DNA from: Phallusia mammillata
Taxonomy: Eukaryota > Chordata > Ascidiacea > Phlebobranchia > Ascidiidae
Reading direction: 5' to 3'
Assembly (NCBI GenBank): GCA_003260075.1
Contig: QLIY01000228.1
Span: 1-64,000 of the forward strand
Length of the DNA: 64,000 nt
The position numbers and the translations under genes were made by a program. The notes under the pieces were generated by a model. That model made no database searches. It saw nothing but the letters and a program-made list of their open reading frames with translations, and had not been told where the DNA came from. This document shows positions 33,789 to 45,000 of this stretch, one piece after another (within the stretch, counting starts at the first letter, position 1; every line of letters starts with the position of its first letter).

Positions 33789-35359
33789 ACACATAGTAGC
33801 ACCGAACAATTATGCAAGTCTTATGACGTAATATTTGAACAGTACCCGATTATGACGTGATAGCGAGATCGCAGCTCCACACAGTAACATGAAATAGTTG
33901 GATGAAATTTCAAGTGGAAATATTTTCTTTACATTCAAACGGGTTTGCTAACGAGCTTTGTGCGTTCAACCATGACACTTCGAAGCTATAATCGTAATTG
34001 AATCTTAAAGCTGGACTCACATAGTCCGTTGCTTGGTGGATGAAGACTAAAAAGCCCTATAGCAACAGATGTAAGTTCAGAAAAAACACTTCGGTTATTA
34101 CAGTCTAAAAAATAGTTTTTATTGCTTGACCACACGAAGCTCGTTCCCAAACCCGCTTCATGCGTGCAAGACGAACATGAAGGACTGACCGGTTCCACAC
34201 TTTCAGTGACGGGGCTCACAGAAAATGTTGCAACTACGCGCGCTAAACAATTATTGCTTTCATGCGATCACCAGTCTATGACGACCACGTGGTTTTGAGG
34301 AGAAATTAGGTGGGAAAATCGTTGCGTAAATTTTTAAAATTGAGTAAACAAACACAGTTTCACAGTTGGGAAAGTACCGTCAGCCAGCAACAAGTACCTA
34401 ACTATGATGAAAGTTGTTTTTAATTTTCGATTATTTACTCAGTTAAATGCGAAATTAAGTTTTGCTTTTTGAAACTACTAGTTGATTTAGCTAAGCTGAA
34501 CACAGCAACCGTAATCAGCATGAGATAATATCATTAAATATTGACAAAAGCTTGGTTGTGTTTGCATTTAAGGCATAATGTATAGGAAATGATTTGATGC
34601 CGAAACCATCAGCCACCTGCAAAGCGCGATCGATTGCAAGCAAAATCACAGGACAAAATCTAAAACTGGGGTTTCTGAAGGGTAATGGTGCTTTACCGGA
34701 CAAATAGGGGGTTAAAAGGGGGATCCACCGTAAGGGGTTAGTATCGTAGGGGGCTGTTGTTGGAAGGCAACCACAAGACTTTGGTGTGTTCGTGGGAAAC
34801 CACCTTCGCAACTTTCCCCGCAACCGTAGGGGAAGTCCCGCCGTTGATACAAACTGAAATGGAGAAAAAAATGTCGAGTCACATTTTGATGCAAAGAACC
34901 CCCCCCCCACCGTAGGGGAAGTCCCGCCGTTGATACAAACTGAAATGGAGAAAAAATGTCGAGTCACGATTTGTTGCAAAGAAAAATCTTGCGGCAAAAC
35001 CTTAAGACTTCTTTACAAAGATTTTCTACACAATTTGTTGTCAAAATTGTTTTACGCTAAACCAGTCAAAACAAACGTTCTTCAGATTTCTACTCAACTC
35101 GCTGTTTACCATAACAACCAGACGCCAACTTTTAAGCACCAACAAACTGAATAGCGACCGAATTTTAGAAAAATCTCAAAAATGGAACATTTTCGACACT
35201 CCGACTCAATTTGTAAATCTTTTCAGCTATTTGAAGTTACTGATACAGTTGAATAACTTCCACAAAACGATTGCTGACATGGTGGAAGGTATAACAACCA
35301 ACGTGCAATTAAAAATTAAAAACACCCATTCACAAAAACTGGTAAAGCTGTACACAGCA

Positions 35360-35765
35360 CCAAGCTAACCTAGTTCAGGTTTAAATCATAGTGAGCCAAG
35401 CTAATTGCAGGCGTTGTACCGTATCAAGCAGCTCTTCCAACATTCCCATATCGCAAGGCACAGAAGAGAAAAATCTAGGAGCTTTGGAGACATGCTTGAT
35501 TTAGTATTAGGCGTTCAATTGACCTGGCGTACTTTGATTTAATTTAAATATATGAGTAGGCCGTGATCACTGGTCTACATGACGCTATAGGGCTGATCCC
35601 AGTTATGAATGTGTTCATTTTAGTAGAGAAATATCCAACATATGTAAATTCTACTCCCCCCCCCCTGATTTAATTTAAATATATGAGTAGGCCGTGATCA
35701 CTGGTCTACATGAACGCTTCAGGGCTGATCCCAGTTATGAATGTGTTCATTTTAGTAGAGAAATA
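35360..35765. mobile_element. SINE family A fragments, one duplicated across a C run
   Basis: 35405-35460 matches the body and CATATCGCAAGGCA end in minus orientation. 35555-35640 and 35690-35760 carry GGCCGTGATCACTGGTCTAC and GGCTGATCCCAGTTATGAAT in plus orientation, repeated before and after the C run at 35656-35665. Confidence 0.55.
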
Positions 35766-35791
35766 CCCAACATATGTAAATTCTACGTTAC

Positions 35792-38700
35792 CTGTTCCGT
35801 AATAAGTCGACATTAGTTTGCGTTCCACAATATTTGACTTTTCCATGATTTCCTTACATTGTTTTCCCGATAATTTTTCCCGATACAATCGATCCTGGCT
35901 TTCCCTGGACAATAAGTTTAAGTTAAGAATTGTTGTTGAGTTTTAATTAAAGTCTGCAGCAAAATATTTTAATAAAAATAACAAAAATGAGGACTTACAA
36001 AAATATATGAAACATCACTAAACTGTCAAAAACAAAAGATGCCAGTTTGTGTAATAACCGACACAAAGGGTAGAGGACAGTAGAAACGATTAAAATTAAA
36101 AATAGATAGAAAAATGTGTTACAAACACAAAGATTACAAAAATATGATATATTTTTGGCATTGAGTTGTTTCATTTTAGAATTTGGAGTTTAAATAAGAA
36201 AAACCTATTTAAACCCCCCCCCCCTACAAAATATGATATATTTTTGGCATTGAAGTGTTTCATTTTAGTATTTGGAGTTTAAATAAGAAAACAGGTTACG
36301 TTGAAAATTATCACAATATTTTAACAGACAAAATGCAAAACCTACTTTATTTTCTTTGAAGATTGATATTTGATGAAAATAATGATTGGGTAAATTTGCA
36401 TTTTGTGAAGCCGATCAATCGCATCAACTGAAAGTTCCAACAATACGTGGCGATCAGGAAACTGAAAAAGTAAGAAAATGATTTGGCAAATAACACTTTT
36501 ATCATAAACGACCAATTCCCCGAACGCCTGAGAAAAATGCACATCACTTTTGCGTCTATTCGGGCCGTTCCGTTTTTTATTACACAGATAAATTGTGTTT
36601 GTTTAAATCCTCCCCCCCCCCCCGTTATGTTTATTATTCTATTATCGCTTTTATAACAATGTTGTATTCGCTCACAGGAACTGGGGATGCCATCAACATT
36701 TGGTGAAATATAATATTCCGTGAAAATACTGTGTAAAACGGTTGAATCTGTTTGGCCTTTTATACAATGGGGTTTTATACAATGGGTTTTGGATAATATT
36801 GATGTAGAGAACAGTAATCACCGGAAAACTGCTACTGTAGGTTGATTTCAGTTCAAACTAGACACGGTTTATTACACAGATAAATTATGTTTGTTTAAAT
36901 CCTCCAAGCAAAACACGTTTAAACAAAACAAAATGTCTGCATCCTATAATTGGTGTGCTTATTTTAACATGTTTCGCATAACTTATTGGACTAAACAACA
37001 ATAATAATATTTCAACCGAATTAGGAAAAGCATAGGTGATATCGAGTAAAACGTATTCATTTTTATTAAAACAGACGTTTCGACAAAAATATTGTCATCA
37101 TCAGTGTAAAATGTAACTCTACGTCGCTGGCAATTTGCTTTTTATTAAAGCTATTATTCAAGTCCGTGTCCTGTGTACATAGGTGATATGTTTTATATGA
37201 AAGCCAAAATCGTGCTACAAGCAAGTTCCCCCCCCCCCCCCCCCCCCCCGCGCACATGTCAAGTAGTTAAAATTTTAATACTGAATTATCAATAACTTTA
37301 TATAAAAGAATCATCTCATAAAAACTACATGTTTCGTAATCTTGGGGCGCACCGTATGAAAACCCACTGCTGCCCCCCCCCCACACGTGGCGATCGGGAA
37401 ACTGAAAAAGAAACAGAACAATTTGGCAAATAACATAAGGATAAGCACTTTTATCATAAACGACCAATTGCCGAAACGTCGGAGAAATAAAGCATGTTAC
37501 TTTTGGGTCGATTCGGGCCGTTATGTTTATTATTCTATTATCGCTTTTATAACAATGTTGTATTCGCTCACAGGAACTGGGGATGCCATCAACATTTGGT
37601 GAAATATAATATTCCGTGAAAATACTGTGTAAAACGGTTGAATCTGTTTGGCCTTTTATACAATGGGGTTTTATACAATGGGTTTTGGATAATATTGATG
37701 TAGAGAACAGTAATCACCGGAAAACTGCTACTGTAGGTTGATTTCAGTTCAAACTAGACACGGTTTATTACACAGATAAATTATGTTTGTTTAAATCCTC
37801 CAAGCAAAACACGTTTAAACAAAACAAAATGTCTGCATCCTATAATTGGTGTGCTTATTTTAACATGTTTCGCATAACTTATTGGACTAAACAACAACAA
37901 TAATATTTCAACCGAATTAGGAAAAGCAAAGGTGATATGTTTTATATGAAAGCCGAAATCGTGCTACAGCGAAGTTCAAAAAATTTTCATATAGTCACAA
38001 ACGAAATACGCAATATCTATTGAACTGCATAAGGATGCATAAAGCACAACCATAGCCATAAAAAACGTCCGCTTAATTGCTTAGATATGTAAATTGGTTA
38101 CTACTGCATTCCAGTGTTTCTCAATCTTTATTACCCCAGGGCGCACATATAAAGTAATCAAAATTTTAATACTGAAATATCAATAACTTTATATAAAAGA
38201 ATAGTCTCATATAAACTACAGGTTTCGTAATATTGGGGCGCACCGTTTGAAAACTCACTGCTCTATTCATTTAATCTGACTCTGATTACAGGAACAACAT
38301 TTAGTTAACCTAAAACCCGTTCCTCACCTGGGACATGGTTCTCCGCAAAATATCACCAGTAAGTGCAAGCGTCTCTCCCATCTCAAACCGAGTTGAAATT
38401 ATCTCGCTCTCGTGATCCTCGTTTCGCATTTGCTCGTTCGAACACCTACGTCAGTGATGACGTCATTAACACGAAGGGTAAGCCCCGGGTTTTAAAATTA
38501 GAGGAATATTATCAAACTGTGACATTTAACAAATCTTAACAACTTAACAGTTTTGACTACTTGATGACTGCAACATTTCAACATAAATAACAAATAACAA
38601 CTTAATAAATAGCATTTTTATTTACAGTACACAATGAGTCAACCCTGAATTTTGTTCATAGGTAAGGCGCGTTTTATGGATAAAATCAAGTTTATTTTCA

Positions 38701-39012
38701 TTTTTTTTGCTCAATACAAGTTGAGGAGCATTTTTTTCTCTTCGCTAACAACCTTAAAGCAATGAGGCGTGACACTCACTTGACAAACTGGGAGGGGTGA
38801 TCACGTGCCAACCTCTCCACGACTCCGACACTGTGAGGCCCGAACACGATAACTGGCCGCCTGGTGTCGCTGTTGTGCTTCTCCACGACTTGGTACGCCA
38901 CCGTGTGGTCACTTCCGGGTTCCGCCGCCGATTCTATTGACGTTTCCGAAACTGATTTGTTCAGGTGAACGTCTCCGCTCGACCGTGACGACGTGCGATG
39001 CGGCTTTCGACG
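35792..39012 (-). CDS. DLG5: DLG5 guanylate-kinase-like domain exons
   Basis: Exons 38780-39012, 38328-38445, 36346-36461 and 35792-35904. The first opens RRKPHRTSSR and reaches RRPVIVFGPHSVGVVERLAR. The P-loop region reads FGPHSVGVV with no GKS/T, so ATP binding is lost, as expected for MAGUK GK domains. The third reads FPDRHVLLELSVDAIDRLHK, the fourth ESQDRLYREKLSG to STYYGTG. The last strand and C terminus of the domain are missing, so one more exon is expected to the left. Confidence 0.88.
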
Positions 39013-42000
39013 CTGTGTGATGTCATAAACAAGATAAATTTCAATTGTTTTGTAACAGTTTAAACTAAATACACTAAAACCGTCTATATCTGTTCTTCTT
39101 CTAAATAATAGCACTATGACGTCATAACCCTCAAGAAAATTGTTGATTTCAGCAATTTGGTAAAAACTGTTCTTGACATTGAACTGACCTTGAAAAAGCT
39201 TCTCCGCCCGGAACCACTTAAGCGTTTCCCCGAGTTACTTCCGGTCGTCGAAGTGACGTCATCAATCGCAAGTGACGAGTTGTCTTTCTCCACACTATGA
39301 CGTAACAATCGATAATTACACGCGACAATCGTAGCAGCGCATTAGAAACAAACAAATCGAAACTTACGCGAGTTTGCTCGGAATTCGACCTCTGGTTGAC
39401 CTTTCACCTTGCTCATCCACCAGCCACGCCACCCAGTGACCGATTGTGTAGTCAGGGAAAGTATTTTCGACCAATAGAATCGAGTTACGTTTGAATCGTA
39501 GAGCGTTGTCCCGTTCCGACATGTGATCGAACAAAGCCCTGAAATTCAATACTTGCTGTGAATCAAGTAACAATATACACGGACCTGTTTATAAGTTTAG
39601 TGGGGAGAATAAACGCCCCAAATAGACGTAAAAAGCGATATGCTTTATTATTCAAACGTTTCGGCAAATGCTCATGACATCATCAGTGATATAAGGGGCC
39701 ACATCAGTTACACCCGTTTGTATACACTTAAGTCGCATAAAAGAATAATAAAATAGGGTGAAACAAGCGTCGCGTAAAACGATAGATGAAAAGGTGCGCA
39801 GAAGCGTTTCATTAATAAACTTCGTTTTGTTCGTCTATTTGGGCCGTTATTTTCCTCATTATACAATAAACCATTATCAGAATATACACAGTTTGGCCAG
39901 TGATCACTTTACAAGCTATAGGTAATTTATTTAGAAAGTCACAAACAAGTGAAATTGTAGGAGGCGCAGTGCGAAACAAATAGTCTCTAAAATATGACAC
40001 AATTTATTTGTTTTAAACCGTTACAAGGATTTTTTGTTCAATGTTAGGAGCCGCCCCTCCTGCCCTATATATTCCTATGTATAGTTTTAAAAAAACATAC
40101 ATTCTAAATATTTTCGAAGCCTGGAGGTCGTTTATTGAATTAAAAACCCGAAAGCTGCATTAAGCGGGTTGAAGCCCAAACTTTAAACAGTCAACTGAGT
40201 AAGAGAGGTAAATAAATTTAAGTGGGATATCTTGCAAGATTAAGTGAAGTAACAGGAAGACAGAAATGCAGAAGATATTGTGTTGGTAGGCATAACAATT
40301 GTCGTATATGGTGGCTGTAAATTAAAATCAGGTACTTGATTTATATTTCAACGTTCCACAATCGCTTATTGTTACAAACCTTCCGAAAACGTACCTAAGA
40401 TGCTTTGCATGTTGAAGTTAAGAAAACGATTTAATTTTTAAAAGCTAAGAAAATTCATTATTCTTCAAGAACATTCAAACTCTGAGTAATCTTGAAGAAA
40501 ACCTAATTTGGCTTGAAGAAAATTGAAAGAAAAAATAAAGACTTTATTTCTTCAAGAAAACTCAAACGTCTTTTCTCAAGAAATATTCAAGACGTTATTT
40601 CCCAAGTAGTGCGTCAAGTTCTTAAGAAGTAAGAAAGTGAATTTGAATTTAATCTTGGAGAACAATTAAAGGACGTTTTATTTCTTCGGACTTACAATTT
40701 CTGCCAATGTGCTTTATCTCAATCCAGCAAGTAAGCGATGGTTAGGACAAGCTGAGACTTAAGACAGAAAGCGAAGTTTCTTTAAATTCTCTTTTCTTAA
40801 TTTTGCAAAATAGATTTGAAAATCGTTTTTTAAAATTTATCCAACAACACAACAGCTTTAGCTTTTCAGATACTGGCGATGTTTACGTAAGCAAAATGCA
40901 TTTTTGTTGTTGAACAATATTATACAGAGACTGATGTTTAGGTTTTTTTCTGATATTTACTGCAGTCACTAATTATTGACCCTGAATCGTCGCAGTCTTT
41001 CTGCATCACTTGCAACCACCGTTTATTTGCCGCATTCTTTTTGTATTATAAAGTGACCTCCCTGTGCGTTATCTTGGGCCATATTAAACCGGGGCAAGTG
41101 TTCTTATGTGTAGGCCGCGCGGCCTTTACAATCCGGAAGTCACGGAACACAAGAACTCACATCAGACAAAGGTTGCTAATTATCGATAGGTGGCGTAAAG
41201 GGCAAAGTTATTTAAATATATCAGTAAAACAGGGTTAATGTTATGAACTTATTTGAAGGTTAACTTTTAAATGAGTTTTAACTTAGATGGGCAAAGTTTT
41301 AATTTTATTTAATTTTGAAACCTCACCCCAACCCTAATAGCCCTGATATTGCATTTTACGCCCTCCACTGATTTAGTAATTTTTGTCAAATGTGAGTTCT
41401 CAAGCTTGTCGATTTTCCTCATATGATTTACACACAAGTTCAGCAAAACACTTTCGTCGAGCCACACCCCCTGCCACACCCACCTGACGTAGAAGTGATC
41501 TCCAGGAGTCGCATAAATCTGTTTGTATTTGTTCGGTTCATACATGACGCACAATGACGCGCTCTTGGTAGCTTGTGACGTCATAATCGAAGCGCCCTCC
41601 AGTGTCGTGTTTTCAAACCGAACGCTGAAAAGAAAAAAAATATATTGAAAATAAATTTTGCACAGTTTGGTTCGCTTCTTAAAAATTGTGTCTAATAATA
41701 AAATTAAACTTCGGGCTAAAAATTTTAAAATACATTTTTGTTGCATAACATTAAAAAAGAAACAGTTTTACCATTTTAGAGTATAAACGCAAAAATTTTT
41801 TAAATGTGCTGAAAACGATTGACCAACAAAATATTACATTTGCAGCAAACATAGAGCTATGGTATAAACTGTATAAGACATGTTTGTGGCGAAATTTTGT
41901 GCGCCAGGGCTTTAGGTTGTAAATAACACTAAAAGCGCGCTGTACAAAATTAGGAAAACGATAAAAAAGCGACCGACAACGTGATGAGAACTTTATTACT

Positions 42001-45000
42001 AAAACTGCATTTGCCAGAAGAGCTTTGTTTCTTTTTTATATCCATAAAAACTGACATCCAACCGAAGAACTGATTGAGTTTGCAGGGCCAGAATATTTAT
42101 GATAAGTTTGTGTTTCTTTGAGTCGCTTAAACCAGGGGTTGGCAACTTTTTTCTGCACTTTGTTTTAAAACTTGAATTTTACCGCGGACCGGTCTTTCTT
42201 TAACATTTGTTACTCCTCATATAAGTTAAACATTTGGCAGCCGAATGCAAGGATTGAGTTGTATCAAGCATTTAACCTGAAAAAGTATACACCCCGTTAA
42301 CGAACTCCTCACTGACCGGAACCGGGCCGATAGTTGCCGCCCGTACACTGGTCCCACACGCAGATCACTAAATCGTTTTCCCACCTGTTAAACTCGATGA
42401 TACGATCTCCAACTTTGAGGTCACTCGCACTTGGTGTTAACGTGTCCTCGTTTGATTGGACAGAAGCAACGTAAATCCCGTAAGCGTTCCCGCCCACAAG
42501 TTTCACGTGACCACATCCACCACTCAGGAACACGTACCTCGGTTCACTCAAGCGTTGCGAGCGCAACGTTTCCTCCACGTGAGGGCTGCAGAGAGCGGAT
42601 TTTATTAATTTGGGGTAAAGCAAAGTAAATTTTCGGTTTTAAATCGGACTACAAAAATGAAGTTTATCCCCAGAAAGATTCGCAATTAAAACGAACATAA
42701 ACTGGACCAGCCTTGAAGCGTCTATGTAGACCAGCGATCACGGCACACTCATATATAAATCATAGTACGCCAGGCCCATTGAAGGCGTTTATACCGAATC
42801 AAGCCGGTCTTCCATTTGGCATTACGCTTTCAATGACTCTGGCATACTGTGACCAACTAAAACGAATATAGGGTAGAAGTTAGATAAGGTCAATTGACAA
42901 GTTTAAATTTACAAGAAAAAAACACTGCAAAGAAGCGAATTCACAGCACACAAATGGAAGATAAATCTATAATTTTTACATTAATATCCACACAAACACA
43001 TGTTTTTCACAAAACAACACACAGCCACTTGAGGGCGCCCTCACCTTGCACGTGGCGTCGCATCAGGGGTGATTGTTCCCTCCTCTCGCTCATCCACTAT
43101 AAGCTGAGGCACGTCACGCATGGCCGGTTGCGCCACACCGAGCGTGTTGGTCAGATTGTTTTCGATGCTTTGCTTGTATTCTGTGAAAGTTTGAACGAAA
43201 TCTATGTTTCATAAATAACTAATTCGAGTCTTGTGATTCAAAGCCTGCAAGAAACTGTTCAACCTAGTCTGCGGAGGGATTCGAACCCACAACATAATGT
43301 ACAACAGTTGAGTACGTTTCATGCCTCTCAGATTCAAAGTTATCAGATTTTACCCAAAAACGGAATAAACATATCAACGTAGTCGCTACAGGCCTGTGCC
43401 TTGCTAACAAATTGTATTAAGTGGCAATGATGAAGATATGAGCTAGAAGTCGAGTCATCCGCCCCCCCCCCATATCAACGTAGTCGCTACAGGCCTGTGC
43501 CTTGCTAACAAATTGTATTTCGTTTACAAATGTTGAGATTTGAAAGTGGAAAAGTGGCAATGATGAAGATATGAGCTAGAAGTCGAGTCATCCAGAGAAA
43601 ATTTTAGAAAAATATGAGCAAGTCAAACAAGTAAATGTAAAAACGTGTCCGGATTAACCGATGTTTACTGTACATGGGATATATATACTTTGCCTAAATG
43701 ACATCTTAATTTCTTATTCAAATTGATTTTTTCATTCTCATTTTTTCACATAAACAGTGACCGTAAATACTACACAGCCACGTGTTACCTGTTTTGGGGC
43801 GTGGTACTGTTCAGTTATAACACAAGTACTCACTTTCAGGGTTGTACTGCGCCAGTATCTTGATGTTGTCTCCAGTCTGTGTCTGACTCATAATAACCCG
43901 AGCTTGTTCCTCCCTCGCATTGCGAAGGTTGATCCCGTTGTACTGCGCAGAAAATAAAAACATTAAAACATTAAAATGCGTTTTTGAGACCTATATGTGA
44001 ACAACTGGGTCAACATTTGCAGAATAATTTCAGGCACTTATCCAACAATCAGGTAGGAAATTCGAATACATTTAAACGAAAAAGTAGAAAATTTGCCGCT
44101 TTGGACAAAACAAAAAACAACAACAAACAAACGGTTGTAATCAACTAAAAACGCGTTCAAATAAATTGCTGTCCAAAGTTTGTTAGGAAATCCGCTTTAA
44201 TCGTGCAAAATGTAACACGTACAACATAACGACCCACCTCCAGTAGTTGGTCTCCGTATTCCAGGCCAGCTTTAGCAGCCAAGCTATGCTCAGTAACACG
44301 TGACACGTATATACCACTGTTATCACCACTTTTCACAATTGAAATCCCGATCGGTTCGCTTCCCTTGATCATACTCACATACCGGGCGTCGGTTCCGGGT
44401 GGAAGTCTGCATTGAAAATATACGGGATTGGAAATTTTGGTGCAGGAAAAAGTAGCTGTTTTGTTTATNACGTGACACGTATATCCCACTGTTATCACCA
44501 CTTTTCACAATTGAAATCCCAATCGGTTCGCTTCCCTTGATCATACTCACATATCGGGCGTCGGTCCCTGGTGGAAGTCTGCATTGAAAATATACGGGAT
44601 TGGAAATTTTGGTGCAGGAAAAAGTAGCTGTTTTGTTTATGGGTTCAGCCCCGAAGCATATAACCAGACTAGGGCATGCTCGTATATAAATCATAGCACG
44701 CCAGGGCTATTAATTACCGGCGGAATACTAAATCAAGCCAATCTCCAATGCATTCCTATATTCCAGCAGTTCTTATCCTTTTTGGAGTAATTTCTCTCAA
44801 AATCATTGACCAAGTTCGAATTTTTCCTGTGGTATTGTTTGTGATGATGTTTTGTACCGTACATTAAATACAATGATTTCGAAAAATAAAAAAACAAACA
44901 ATAACTTTGTGACCAAAAAATTAGATTCGCGACTTTATATATTCGTGAAAAAACTAAAACTACAATTTAGACGCCAATGACTTGCACAGTTTCCTCTAAA

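Larger units (their letters stand above)
33111..35791. other. intergenic region between converging ACSL2 and DLG5
   Basis: It holds a cluster of TGACGT sites (33434-33525), an AATAAA at 33532-33537 that could serve ACSL gene 2, a hairpin at 33759-33788, dispersed 70-bp repeat units (33930-34175), a duplicated block at a C run (34810-34970) and SINE pieces. The final DLG5 coding exon should lie here, but I could not identify it. Confidence 0.45.
36555..38270. repeat. about 750-bp block present twice, with truncated DLG5 exon copy
   Basis: CGTTATGTTTATTATTCTAT through AGCAAAACACGTTTAAAC and beyond occurs at 36622-37060 and 37518-37930, and the CGCACAT...GGGGCGCACCGT stretch at 37250-37360 and 38150-38245. 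C runs lie at 36612-36622, 37228-37249 and 37372-37382. After the last of these, 37383-37411 carries the 5' end of the DLG5 exon FPDRHV cut after a few codons. Confidence 0.75.

Noticed and set aside
33758..33790. CTGATGATGTCACA...TGTGACGTCATC as another hammerhead
   Set aside because: It has CTGATGA and a good stem, but GTCATC follows in place of GAAA, so the catalytic core is absent.
34515..34997. Long minus-strand open frame as the missing last DLG5 exon
   Set aside because: It contains a stretch loosely like a DLG5 tail (PLRWIPLL), but it has no matching acceptor phase, is partly duplicated at a C run and lacks the expected GK-domain end.
42309..42384. Extension of the DLG5 PDZ exon to 42309 (ENDLVICVWDQCTGG)
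   Set aside because: The donor at 42384 gives the correct phase for the next exon, and the extra stretch overlaps a hAT MITE.
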